A stretch of DNA of 63,615 nt from Clostridia bacterium (GTDB lineage: Bacteria > Bacillota > Peptococcia > DRI-13 > UBA5745), in assembly GCA_018434325.1 (NCBI GenBank), contig JAHDPO010000020.1, positions 1 through 63,615 on the forward strand, read 5' to 3'. The notes under the pieces were generated by a model. The model had not been told where the DNA came from, did no database searches, and worked only from the letters and a program-made list of their open reading frames with translations. Position numbers and translations under genes: made by a program. Shown here piece after piece: positions 25,282 to 34,211 of this stretch. Position 1 is the stretch's first letter, and the number at the start of each line of letters is the position of its first letter.

Positions 25282-28200
25282 GTGGAAAAGAAAGATATTT
25301 TTCTGGAGTCCAAGATTCAGACCCCCACCGCTTCCCGAAATTTTCTGGTACGGGAGCGGCTGCTGCGGCGGCTTGACGACGCGGAGGAACGGCTGGTCAT
25401 CGTCAGTGCCGGGATGGGCTATGGGAAGACAGTATTGCTCACCCACTACGCCAAGCGCTGTCCCGATAAATATGCCTGGTATCACCTGAATGAGACGGAC
25501 AACGACATCATGGTGTTTGCCCGCTATCTATGCAAATCCGTGTCTAAGGTAGCGCCGGAATTTGAGCCGGATTTCTCCCCCTATCTGGCCTTGGATCAGA
25601 ATGAGGAGCTGGTTCACAATCTGGCCCTGGATTTTGCCGCTGCGTTCCGGAGCCTGGGGGAAAGGGAGCTGTGCCTGGTTCTGGACGATTTTCAGGTCAT
25701 CGAGAACGACAGCATCTTCCAATTTCTCAACATCATTCTGGACAACCGGCCCGGGAGCCTGCGCCTGTACTTGTGTACAAAAAGCGCGCCGCCACCCTTT
25801 TGCGCCCGGTATCTGCTGGAGCGCAGCGCCCTGGTTTTGGGGGCGGACAGTCTGGCCTTCAACCTGGATGAGGTTAAGCTGCTGATTGATGAGTACACCG
25901 TACCGGAAAACCTGGAGCAGGTAGCCCAGGCTATCCAGGCGCATATGGAGGGCTGGCCTGCCGGTGTGAGCTTCACCATACTCTACTTTCGCCAGAGGCA
26001 GAGCAAGATGTCGGAGCAGGATCTGGATCAGGCTTTCCAGCAGAGCTATCTGAGAAACTATTTCATGCACGAGCTGTACCGTAAGCTTCCTTTCGAGCTG
26101 CAGCGCTTTCTGACCTGCACCGCCGTGCTGGACTACTTGCGCCCCGATGTGTGCAATGCCCTGGCCGGCATCGACAACGCCGCCGGACAGCTGTCCTATC
26201 TGGAGCAGGAGAATTTGTTTATTCTGCGTTTATCCGGCGGGGGAAACATTTATCGCTATCATGCCCTTTTCCGAAATTTTCTGATTGGTCAGCTGCAGCC
26301 CGGACAACGCCTCCGCCTGCTGGAGAAGGCCTCAGATTTCTATTTGCGCACACCGGATAAGGCCCAAGCGGTGGAATACGCCATCGCCTGCGGCGACGGG
26401 GAGCGGCTTCAAAATGCCCTGGAGACGGCTGGCCGGGAAGCCTTGTTTCAAGGCAGGCTTAATACCCTGCACCGCTGGCTGGTGGAGCTGCGGCTCATCG
26501 GAACGCCTACTGCGCCGGAGACCCTGCTGCTCTGCGGCCAGTACAGCGAGCGAACCGGGGATTGGCAGGAGGCCCTGGCCCTGGCGGATCAGGTAATCCA
26601 GCAATATCCGGGCCGGGCCGCTGAACGCTGTATGTTGGAGGCCAGGTTCCTGCGGGCCCGGGTGACCCGGGAGCAAATTTCCATCGAGGAGAGTCTGATT
26701 ATTCTGGAGCAGATACTGCCCCGGCTGCGCCCGGAGCGGACGGCTTTGGCCCCGCTGCACCGGCAGGCTGCGGAGCTGCGGCTGCACAATCTGCTGGATC
26801 TGCGGCAGTACAGTCAGGCCCTGGCCCTGGTTCTGGCCGATCTGGAGGAGAGCCGCCGCCGCCGGGATGCGGAGGCCCAGGCCTGGGGCAGGGAAATGGC
26901 TGTGATCTGTTATTTTGTTATGGGAGAGTACCGCCAGGCTATGCAATTGTATGTGATTCTGCGGGGTGGCGACGGGGGCGCGGCAGCGGCTCCTTATATT
27001 CACCTTTATTTGGCGGTCAGCGGCCGGGCCGGGCAGGCCTTGTCCCGGCTCAGCCGGACCCTGGAGGAGCTGCCGGCGGGAACCTCCCGTCATAATGTGG
27101 AAAGCCTGCTGCTGATTCAGGCCCTGGTGGAGCAGCTGGCCGGACTTGAGGGCGGTTCGGGGGCCGGGACAGGGGCCGAAAAAGGCTTTTTGGATGGCAG
27201 GTCTTTGCGGGGGAGTTTCTCCGGGCATCTCTACGGAGGCTTGGCGCCGGCTCTGCTGCGGGCTTTGGCCGGTGAGAACAGCCGGGAAGAGGAGGACGCC
27301 TTGTTCCGAATGGAGTCGGGAGAGTTTATTACTATTCAGGACGGCGTGCGCTGGCTGGCTGTACGCCGCCGGGTACGTCAGGGTGAGCGGAAACGAGCCT
27401 TGGAGCTTTGCCGGCAAACCCGGCCGGACCGGGCCCTTTGGTGCGGCAATGGGGAAGATAGTGAGAGCGGCCGGATTAATGCGTTTCTGGCATTTTTAAC
27501 ATTAGAAGAGGCCTTGCTGCTCCGGGAAGAGAACCAGGCAGAGGCCGCGGCCTTAGTATCGCAATGCGCCCCCTATCTGCGGGAAAACCGGCTGATTTGT
27601 CCCGGGTTCACGGCGGAGGAGAGCGCCGCCCTGGAGGAGCTGCTCGCCCGGGAAGGAAGAGAGCCTGTCCTGCTGCCCTCCAAGGAAGAGCTGAGTTTAG
27701 AGCTGGGTTTGGATCTGGGCTTAGATCAGGATAGGACCGGTGTGTCCGCCAAGGTGACGATTCGTACTTTTGGGCGGTTTCGGGTGCTGCTGCCTGACGG
27801 GCAGGAGCTGCATTGGCGCACCCGTAAGGCCCAGGAGCTGTTTGCCTACCTCTTCCATCTGAAAGGCTCTTTCGTGGACCGGGAACGGCTGATCGATATT
27901 CTTTGGCCCCAGTCGGCCCCTTCTAACGCCACGTCTCTGCTTCATACCAGCCTTTACAGCATTCGTAAGGTTCTGGCCCCCTATGGGCTTGACCGGCTGT
28001 TTCAGCGGGAGAAGAAGGGTTATCGCATGGATATGGAGCTAGTGGCTTCGGACCGGGAACAAGTGGAGGCTATCTGCCGGGGGGGAATGGAGAATTATGC
28101 AGACCTGCCTGCCCTCTATGAGGGGCCCTATCTGGAGGATATTGAGGCAGTTTGGGCCGAGGACAGCCGGGCTTGGTACGCCGGGGCTTTCCTCCATGCC

Positions 28201-28479
28201 TGCCGGGCAATAGCGGAGAAGCGGATGGAGCTGGGTGATTTTCAGGGAGCGGCCGGCTGCCTGCGGGCGGCTGTTCGCCAGGAGCCCTATGACGAGGAGC
28301 TGGCGGCCTTGCTGATTCGTTGCTATGCCGTCATGGGAGAGGTTAAAAACGCTATGGCGCTTTATAACCGGCTCAAGGATATATTGGCCGCGGATCTGGG
28401 CGCGGAACCCGGGGAGGAAGTCACCCGTATTTATAAGGAATATCTGCTCAGGAGACTGGGCAACGGGAGGTCGTCATGA
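25282..28479 (+). CDS. MalT-type ATPase fused to SARP/BTAD activator; likely CIS locus regulator
   Basis: A 1065-residue fusion. Residues 44-50 are a P-loop (GMGYGKT) with Walker B LCLVLDDF, and the middle is helical TPR-like repeat as in MalT-type STAND regulators. At about residue 825 comes an OmpR-like winged helix of the SARP type (VTIRTFGRFRVLLPDGQELHW ... FVDRERLIDILWP), followed by a bacterial transcriptional activation domain with its PYLEDIEAVWAEDSRAWY signature. The start is GTG with AAAGGAGGG upstream. It overlaps the AAA+ ATPase gene by four bases. As first gene of the locus it is the best candidate to activate the structural operon through the direct repeats at 32312-32344. Confidence 0.88.
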   Translation: MEKKDIFLESKIQTPTASRNFLVRERLLRRLDDAEERLVIVSAGMGYGKTVLLTHYAKRCPDKYAWYHLNETDNDIMVFARYLCKSVSKVAPEFEPDFSPYLALDQNEELVHNLALDFAAAFRSLGERELCLVLDDFQVIENDSIFQFLNIILDNRPGSLRLYLCTKSAPPPFCARYLLERSALVLGADSLAFNLDEVKLLIDEYTVPENLEQVAQAIQAHMEGWPAGVSFTILYFRQRQSKMSEQDLDQAFQQSYLRNYFMHELYRKLPFELQRFLTCTAVLDYLRPDVCNALAGIDNAAGQLSYLEQENLFILRLSGGGNIYRYHALFRNFLIGQLQPGQRLRLLEKASDFYLRTPDKAQAVEYAIACGDGERLQNALETAGREALFQGRLNTLHRWLVELRLIGTPTAPETLLLCGQYSERTGDWQEALALADQVIQQYPGRAAERCMLEARFLRARVTREQISIEESLIILEQILPRLRPERTALAPLHRQAAELRLHNLLDLRQYSQALALVLADLEESRRRRDAEAQAWGREMAVICYFVMGEYRQAMQLYVILRGGDGGAAAAPYIHLYLAVSGRAGQALSRLSRTLEELPAGTSRHNVESLLLIQALVEQLAGLEGGSGAGTGAEKGFLDGRSLRGSFSGHLYGGLAPALLRALAGENSREEEDALFRMESGEFITIQDGVRWLAVRRRVRQGERKRALELCRQTRPDRALWCGNGEDSESGRINAFLAFLTLEEALLLREENQAEAAALVSQCAPYLRENRLICPGFTAEESAALEELLAREGREPVLLPSKEELSLELGLDLGLDQDRTGVSAKVTIRTFGRFRVLLPDGQELHWRTRKAQELFAYLFHLKGSFVDRERLIDILWPQSAPSNATSLLHTSLYSIRKVLAPYGLDRLFQREKKGYRMDMELVASDREQVEAICRGGMENYADLPALYEGPYLEDIEAVWAEDSRAWYAGAFLHACRAIAEKRMELGDFQGAAGCLRAAVRQEPYDEELAALLIRCYAVMGEVKNAMALYNRLKDILAADLGAEPGEEVTRIYKEYLLRRLGNGRSS

Positions 28480-30599
28480 TGGAGAGCGCGGGGAACGTAT
28501 GGCAGTCCTATTCCTCAAGCGAGGAATATTGGCAGGAACTGAAAGTTTGGGCAAGCTTGCTTATCCGGGCTTATCTGGCTGAAGGGTTCGTAGAAAACGG
28601 GGCCGCAGAAGTCGGAGGGACCGCAGAGGATAATCCGGCAATTCTCCGCCTGGCAGCCGCCCGCTGCTGGCAGCGGCTGGAGGGATGCAGCGCAGCCAGC
28701 GGGGCGGCAGGCGTATTTCTGCCTTTGCCTTATCTGGCGGCGGCCTTTGGTTTGAGTACTCTGCAAGCCCAATGCCTGGCACTGGCCTTTCTGCCCGAGG
28801 CGGATCAGGCTTTTGAACTGCATTATGCTTCCCTGGAGCCCGGCGGGCTCAGCGGCGGTCTGGCTCTTTGCCTGATCGGCGGTACGGGAATGCCGGAGCC
28901 CGATTCCCGGGCAGCCCTGGCCCCCGGCGGCTCACTATGGGAATACTGCCTGGAGGAAGACAGCTATATGGGCCGCTCAGAGCTTTCCCGTATTTTAAGG
29001 CCGGCCCGGCGGCTGGTGAGCTTTGCTTTGGCAGAAAACTGGAGCACTCCCGGCATTCCCGGCCTTTCCCTGGGGCAGCCGGAACCTGAGTCAGCGGAAG
29101 TGCCGGAGTATTTGCGGGAGATGGCCGGGCGGATGGCGGAGTACCTGGCTGGAGCAGGAGGAGAAAGGATCTCGTTTCTTCTTGCAGGACAGACCGGAGC
29201 AGGCCGCAAGACGCTGGCCCTGGCTTTGGCCGGCCGGCGGGGAGCGCCGCTCCTCCTGGCCGATGGCCGGTATCTTGGCGAACCGGCAGGCGGGGAATTC
29301 CGCCGGGCCCTGATGCGGGAGGCTATACTTCAGCAATGCCCGGTATGTCTTACCGGCCTGGATGATGCGGTGGAGGCGGCCCGGACTGACCGGCAGGCGG
29401 AAGCCTTCCTTACCGGGCTGCTGGATGAAACGGCTGTCTCCGTCTGCTCTTTTTTGGTTTATGAAGGCGGCTGGAGTCCCAGCCAAGGGCCGGAGGGCTG
29501 GCAGGCTGTGGCCGTCCCGCTGCCGCTGCCTGATCTGGAGGAGAGCCGGGCCCTCTGGGCCGCTTTTCTGCAGCGTTATTCCCTGGCGGAGCCCCAGGAT
29601 CCGGATTGGTTGGCAGGCAAATACCGCCTCACCCCCGGGCAGATAAAAAGGGCCCTGGAGTCGGCGGCAGCTTTGGCCCGTTGGCGGGGCCTGACGGGGA
29701 TTGACGGTGACTGCCTGGCTGAGAGCTGCCGCCGCCAGTTCCGCCATACCTTGGGCGAGAAGGCCCACAAGGTGGAGACGGTGTTTACCTGGCAGGAATT
29801 GATTTTGCCGGATACCTCAAAGAGCCTGCTGCGCAGCGCCTGCGATCAGATGCGTTACCGCCGGCAGGTTTATGGCTCCTGGGGCTTTGGCCTAAAACTG
29901 ACCTACGGTGCGGGGCTGTCCCTGCTTTTTTCCGGTCCCCCCGGTACCGGCAAGACTATGGCCGCCCAGATCGTGGCGGGAGAGCTGGGCATGGAGCTTT
30001 ATAAGGTGGATTTATCCGCTGTGGTCAGCAAATATGTGGGAGAGACGGAGAAGAACCTCAGCGAAATCTTCCGGGAGGCGGCCCGCAGTCAGGCTGTTCT
30101 CTTTTTTGACGAAGCCGATGTTCTTTTCGGCAAGCGTACCGAAGTGAAAGACGCCCACGATAAATACAACAATATGGAGGCGGCCTATCTCCTGCAAAAA
30201 ATTGAGGAATATCCCGGCGTCAGCGTGCTGGCCACCAACTTCCTGCAAAATATTGACGAGGCATTTAAACGGCGGCTGCGGTTCATCATCGAATTTCCTT
30301 TCCCGGACGCCCGTAACCGGCTGCTGCTGTGGCGCTCGGTTTTCCCCGGCCAGACTCCCGTAGAGCCTGATGTGGACTGGGATTATCTGGCGGGGCAGTT
30401 TGAGCTCAGCGGCAGCGGCATCAAAAATGTGGCGGTAAACGCCGCCTTCCTGGCTGCCGGGGCGGGAAAGGCGGTGGGGATGCCCCAGCTGCTTACCGCT
30501 TTGCGGCGGGAGTTGTTTAAAAGCGGCAAGGTTTTGCTGCGGGAGGACTTCGGAGAATATTACATGCTGGTGGAGGAGGGGGAGTATGCAGAGCTTTGA
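28476..30599 (+). CDS. AAA+ ATPase, Afp15-like, upstream copy
   Basis: The 707-residue protein has two AAA-type halves. The first has a degenerate P-loop GQTGAGRKT near residue 237. The second has consensus Walker A GPPGTGKT near 486, Walker B VLFFDEADVLFGKR near 540, sensor 1 in VLATNFLQN and an arginine-finger-like EAFKRRLRFIIEF. This layout matches the ATPase of Afp/PVC-like particles (Afp15), needed for assembly. It starts by ATGA overlap with the activator gene and ends overlapping the next gene. A paralogue lies at 61088. Confidence 0.88.
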   Translation: MMESAGNVWQSYSSSEEYWQELKVWASLLIRAYLAEGFVENGAAEVGGTAEDNPAILRLAAARCWQRLEGCSAASGAAGVFLPLPYLAAAFGLSTLQAQCLALAFLPEADQAFELHYASLEPGGLSGGLALCLIGGTGMPEPDSRAALAPGGSLWEYCLEEDSYMGRSELSRILRPARRLVSFALAENWSTPGIPGLSLGQPEPESAEVPEYLREMAGRMAEYLAGAGGERISFLLAGQTGAGRKTLALALAGRRGAPLLLADGRYLGEPAGGEFRRALMREAILQQCPVCLTGLDDAVEAARTDRQAEAFLTGLLDETAVSVCSFLVYEGGWSPSQGPEGWQAVAVPLPLPDLEESRALWAAFLQRYSLAEPQDPDWLAGKYRLTPGQIKRALESAAALARWRGLTGIDGDCLAESCRRQFRHTLGEKAHKVETVFTWQELILPDTSKSLLRSACDQMRYRRQVYGSWGFGLKLTYGAGLSLLFSGPPGTGKTMAAQIVAGELGMELYKVDLSAVVSKYVGETEKNLSEIFREAARSQAVLFFDEADVLFGKRTEVKDAHDKYNNMEAAYLLQKIEEYPGVSVLATNFLQNIDEAFKRRLRFIIEFPFPDARNRLLLWRSVFPGQTPVEPDVDWDYLAGQFELSGSGIKNVAVNAAFLAAGAGKAVGMPQLLTALRRELFKSGKVLLREDFGEYYMLVEEGEYAEL

Positions 30600-31590
30600 G
30601 CGGAAAAAAAACCGGGAAGGCCGGCCACCGGTCTGGCGCTCTTCGGAGGGCCGGCTGCGGGAGGTGGCGCCCGTCCCCCGCAAGGAGGGCAAGGATCACT
30701 TGACGGGATACGAGCCCGCCGCGGCCGAGCAGAGGCTGCGTCCCCGGGAGACCGGGCGGCTGGCCGGCTCCTACGGAGATGTGGCCGTGGGCGCCAGCCG
30801 GAAGAAGGAGCTTACGCTGGTAATTTCCAAGCGGCGCAGCTGGCAGGGCCCGGCGGCAGCGGGGGAGGAAAAGGTGCTCAAAGGGGACAGCGCCCGCAGA
30901 ATAAACCTGGCCCGGGGAGATTTCCGGGTCAACTCTCATGACAAGCAAAAAAGCGCCGTGGCCTATCGGGAGTCCCACCAAAAGCCGCCTCAGTTCTTGT
31001 TGGAGCGTTTCAAGGAGCTGATGGGCAGGCGGGGGCAGGACGCCCTGGAGGAGCTGGTACCCTTCCTGAACCGGCAAGAGGAGAGGGAGGAACTGCGACA
31101 GCTGCAAAGCCGGGCGGAAGAACTGCGAGCCGGGAACGGCGGAGCGGCCCGTTTGGCCCTGCGGCATATCGAGGCCCGCAAGCAGGAGCTGCGGCAGCGG
31201 CTGACGGAAAAGGAGAGCCAGGAGCGGCGGCTGAGGCTGTTGCTGCAAAAAGCCCAGGAGGAGTCCCGCCGCCGGGCGGGGGAGACGGAATCGGCCTACA
31301 GCCTGTTTGCGGGCGGCGGGCCGGCGGCGGCAGAGACCCCGCCGGAGGACGGCAAGCCGGCAGGCGGCAAACCAAAGGGCAGAAAGCCAAAGGGCGCCGG
31401 ACCGGTGGCAGAGGAGGCTTTGCCGGCAGACGGCGAGCCGGAGGAAGGCGGCCCAGCTGACGGCGAAGAGGGCGAAGACAGCGATTTGGCGGCAAGGCTT
31501 GCCGCTCAGCTGCTGGCGGCAGCACTGACGGGCGGGAAAAAGAAGGACGAAAAATCTGCCGAAAAACCCGGCCCAAAAAGTGGCCGCTGA
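30586..31590 (+). CDS. Charged coiled-coil protein of unknown function
   Basis: I do not recognise this 334-residue protein. The first ~130 residues are basic and probably disordered. Residues ~130-235 are rich in Glu, Arg, Leu and Gln with heptad-like spacing, predicting a coiled coil (from FLLERFKELMGRRG to LLLQKAQEESRRRAGE). The C-terminal ~100 residues are low complexity, Gly/Pro/Glu/Lys-rich, ending in a basic tail, apart from a short helix LAARLAAQLLAAAL. No signal peptide or membrane segment. It overlaps the ATPase gene by 14 bases with its own AGGAGG, so it belongs to that operon and may be an ATPase partner or assembly factor. Confidence 0.6.
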   Translation: MQSFERKKNREGRPPVWRSSEGRLREVAPVPRKEGKDHLTGYEPAAAEQRLRPRETGRLAGSYGDVAVGASRKKELTLVISKRRSWQGPAAAGEEKVLKGDSARRINLARGDFRVNSHDKQKSAVAYRESHQKPPQFLLERFKELMGRRGQDALEELVPFLNRQEEREELRQLQSRAEELRAGNGGAARLALRHIEARKQELRQRLTEKESQERRLRLLLQKAQEESRRRAGETESAYSLFAGGGPAAAETPPEDGKPAGGKPKGRKPKGAGPVAEEALPADGEPEEGGPADGEEGEDSDLAARLAAQLLAAALTGGKKKDEKSAEKPGPKSGR

Positions 31591-31608
31591 AAAAGTCGGG
31601 CAAGTCCA

Positions 31609-31693
31609 GGCCGAGGTCTTGGCGGCAGGGGCAGTGACCTCCCGGAGCCAGGGCAGTTTCTGTTCAATTTTTCCGTTTGTATGCAGATCCTCG
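31609..31693 (+). repeat. 85-bp dispersed repeat, partner of 10-94
   Basis: This block matches the reverse complement of 10-94 at 80 of 85 positions. It begins 19 bases after the stop of the coiled-coil gene and runs into the first CGTTTGTATG unit of the repeat cluster. Confidence 0.85.
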
Positions 31694-31884
31694 CCTGCTC
31701 CTGTACAATTTTTTCGTTTGTATGTGAATTGCAACCGTTGCCGGGGTCATTCTTAGCCAATCTCAGGTCAAATTTGTTCAATTTTTTCGTTTGTGAGTAG
31801 GGTCTCCTTTTGCATTTCATATACAAACGTAATTTTTGCTCACCGCCCCTCTGCTAATTGCATACAAACGTAATTTTTGCACAA
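31661..31884. repeat. Cluster of five CGTTTGTA-containing repeats
   Basis: Three direct units related to TGTTCAATTTTTTCGTTTGT lie at 31661-31688, 31702-31729 and 31775-31800. Two inverted units with ATACAAACGTAATTTTTG lie at 31821-31843 and 31860-31884. The changing orientation and uneven spacing are unlike a CRISPR array. They sit in the gap before the structural operon and could be protein-binding sites or remains of small mobile elements. Confidence 0.7.
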
Positions 31885-31938
31885 ATGCCCCCTGTCTGGG
31901 GAGGCACTGAAAAATTCGTTCAAGTTTCAGCCTTTTTA

Positions 31939-32075
31939 CGCAAAATTGCAAGTTTAAAGTGTCAGAACATCATTTATCAGCTGCATTTTACTGCATTTGG
32001 CTGTATTTAGTGTTGTGGGCAGGGGATAACCGCTATTCTTGAAGGAGCAGCACACTTTAAACTTGCAATTTTGCG
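31939..32075. mobile_element. MITE-like element, copy 2
   Basis: Perfect 24-bp inverted ends (CGCAAAATTGCAAGTTTAAA then GTGT, and its complement) bound a 137-bp element without coding capacity. Reversed, its interior matches copy 1: GTTTAAAGTGTGCTG, AATAGCGG, ACTAAATACAGCC and GATAA segments occur in the same order. It lies about 240 bases before the proposed operon promoter. Confidence 0.65.
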
Positions 32076-32311
32076 CATTCTTCAGTGCCCTCCCTGTCTG
32101 GTCAATTTCCCCGCCTGCCGTGGCAGTTCAACCCTCGCCGCCGGCTTTGATCGGCGGATTTTACTTCGACAAACCGGAGCTTACCTTGAAATTCAACCAA
32201 TTTTGCTTAAAAGGCTGCAATTTAAGCGGCTTTTTCTGCCCTCCTTTAAACTCGAAATTTTGCGCATTTTCAGTAGCCTCCTCAAAAAAAGAAATATTTT
32301 TTCTTTTTGTT

Positions 32312-32359
32312 TTGTTCAGAGAATTGTTCAGAGGATTGTTCAGAATAGCCTGTTATGAT
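32312..32359 (+). promoter_or_regulatory. Activator-dependent promoter of the CIS structural operon
   Basis: TTGTTCAGA occurs three times at exact 12-base steps (32312, 32324, 32336). Nine bases after the last copy is an extended -10, TGTTATGAT (TATGAT at 32354-32359), with no acceptable -35 at 16-18 bases. Direct repeats replacing the -35 and ending about 8 bases from the -10 are the known arrangement for SARP activators, which fits the SARP/BTAD protein encoded upstream. The 12-base rather than 11-base phase is a difference. Confidence 0.65.
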
Positions 32360-32445
32360 AGAAGCATCAAGGTGGAAATAACCTAAATATCTTTCAGAAA
32401 GGGGGAAACCGGTTCGGGTACCGGGTACACCAAAACCGGGAAAGT

Positions 32446-34182
32446 ATGGCTGAATATCTATCCCCGGGCGTCTATGTGGAGGAGTTTGAGTCCGGCGGCA
32501 AGCCGATGGAGGGCGTAAGCACCAGTACGGCGGGCTTTATCGGACTGGCCGAGCGTGGCCCCGTGGAGGGCGTGCCCCAGCTTGTTACCAATTTCTCCGA
32601 CTTCAAACGAACCTATGGCGGTTATCTGTCGGAGAGCGAGTTTGGAGAATACCGTTTTCTGGCCTATGCAGTGGAGCATTTCTTTGTCAACGGCGGCTCC
32701 CGCTGTTTTGTGGCCCGGGTGGCCCCCGGCGACGCTAAGTGCGCCGAAGGGTACGCTCCCGCCCAGGAGGGCGCAGTCCTCAAATTTATTGCAAAAAACC
32801 CCGGTATCTGGGGTGACAACATCCGGGTGGTCATCTCCCCTGCCAGCAAAGCGAAGACACAGATCCTGGAGATCCGGGATACACCCACCGGAAGAAAGTA
32901 TTTGGTGAAAAACGGCGGAGGCTTCAACGCCGGCGACGTGGTAGCCTATACCGACAAAAAAGAAACCATCTACAACAAGATCCTTAAGAGTCAGGATAAT
33001 GTACTGGAGTTTGCCGAGGAATTTGACGACAGTGTGGTGGATAAAAACCTTCTGCCCATTAAGACCATCAGCACCTGCGAATTCTCTCTGGAGGTCAAGT
33101 ACGACGACCAGGTCGAGCTCTACGAGAACGTTTCTTTTAATGTGGAAGCGGCCAACTTCATCACCAAGCGCACCGCCAAGTCCGATCTGGTGCGGGTGGA
33201 ATGCGGCGCACTCCCCGAGGGTTCCGTACCCCCCTTCGTCAGCCTCTGCGCTGAAGAAGATCAGGCCCTGGCCGCCGTAAGCCTGGTAGGCGGCAGCAAC
33301 GGCAGCATGGCCAGTCTCTCCGCCGCTACCTTTATCGGTGTGGACAATGGCGCCGGCAAACGCACCGGCATCCAGGCCTTCGTGGACAACGATATGGTGT
33401 CCCTGATGGCGGTGCCCGGCGTGGTGGATCCCAACGTTCAGCTCATGCTGGTAGCCCACTGCGAAAACCTGGCCAGCCGCTTCGCCGTATTGGATATGCC
33501 CAGAGACGCCCGGAAGGTTCAGGACATGATTAACCACCGGGATATCTTCGATTCTCATTATGCCGCCCTTTACCACCCCTGGCTGGAGATCTTTGATCCC
33601 CTGGATAAGAAGAATATTGCCATCCCGCCCTCCGGCTCCATTCTGGGTATCTACGCCCGCAGCGACAACACCCGCGGCGTGCATAAGGCGCCCGCCAACG
33701 AAACGGTTCGGGCCTGCGTAGGACTGGATTGCCAGTTCAATAAGGGTGAGCAGGACATTCTCAATCCCAAGGGGGTTAACCTCATCCGGGCCTTCCCGGG
33801 AATGGGCATCCGGGTCTGGGGCGCCCGCACCGCCAGCTCCAACGCCAGTTGGAAATATATCAACGTCCGCAGACTCTTCATCTTCGTTGAGGAGTCCATC
33901 AAGGCCAATACAAACTGGGCAGTCTTTGAGCCCAACGACGAGCAGCTCTGGGTTCGCGTCAAGCGTACCATCGACGTATTCCTCGCCGGGCTCTGGCGCA
34001 ATGGCAGTTTGGCAGGTTCGTCCACCGCGGAGGCATTCTTTGTGGATATCGGACGCAGCACAATGAGTCAGGATGATATTGATAATGGCCGGCTGATTTG
34101 TGTCATCGGTATCGCCCCCGTGAAACCCGCCGAATTCGTGATCTTCCGCATTACCCAGAAGACCAGCGAGGCCAGCGAATAA
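32446..34182 (+). CDS. Contractile sheath protein (Afp2-4-like)
   Basis: The 578-residue protein starts MAEYLSPGVYVEE, the hallmark of phage and CIS sheath subunits, whose N-terminal arm links neighbouring subunits. The core sheath fold includes VDNDMVSLMAVPGV and the C-terminal part has SWKYINVRRLFIFVEESIKANTNWAVFEPNDEQLW, the most conserved sheath segment. The sheath contracts to drive the inner tube outward. Only one sheath gene is seen, unlike the three of Afp/PVC. The start has only a weak GGGA upstream. It is the first gene of the structural operon. Confidence 0.95.
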   Translation: MAEYLSPGVYVEEFESGGKPMEGVSTSTAGFIGLAERGPVEGVPQLVTNFSDFKRTYGGYLSESEFGEYRFLAYAVEHFFVNGGSRCFVARVAPGDAKCAEGYAPAQEGAVLKFIAKNPGIWGDNIRVVISPASKAKTQILEIRDTPTGRKYLVKNGGGFNAGDVVAYTDKKETIYNKILKSQDNVLEFAEEFDDSVVDKNLLPIKTISTCEFSLEVKYDDQVELYENVSFNVEAANFITKRTAKSDLVRVECGALPEGSVPPFVSLCAEEDQALAAVSLVGGSNGSMASLSAATFIGVDNGAGKRTGIQAFVDNDMVSLMAVPGVVDPNVQLMLVAHCENLASRFAVLDMPRDARKVQDMINHRDIFDSHYAALYHPWLEIFDPLDKKNIAIPPSGSILGIYARSDNTRGVHKAPANETVRACVGLDCQFNKGEQDILNPKGVNLIRAFPGMGIRVWGARTASSNASWKYINVRRLFIFVEESIKANTNWAVFEPNDEQLWVRVKRTIDVFLAGLWRNGSLAGSSTAEAFFVDIGRSTMSQDDIDNGRLICVIGIAPVKPAEFVIFRITQKTSEASE

Positions 34183-34211
34183 CAAAATACGAGGAAAGGA
34201 GCGCTTGAGTT

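Larger units (their letters stand above)
31591..32445. other. 855-base non-coding control region before the CIS structural operon
   Basis: It contains no convincing gene. From left to right it holds the 85-bp dispersed repeat, the CGTTTGTA cluster, the second MITE-like element (31939-32075), another AAATTTTGCGCATTTTCAGT motif near 32249-32271, and the activator-type promoter at 32312-32359. The last ~85 bases would be an untranslated leader in which CCGGTTCGGGTACCGG could form a hairpin just before the sheath start. Confidence 0.65.

Noticed and set aside
32039-32386. Open frame of 115 codons before the sheath gene
   Set aside because: It is made of the MITE-like end, related repeats and the direct-repeat promoter; composition is not protein-like and no good ribosome site is present.
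32458-34185. 575-codon minus-strand frame opposite the sheath gene
   Set aside because: The plus strand encodes an unmistakable sheath protein; long antisense frames are expected in GC-rich genes.
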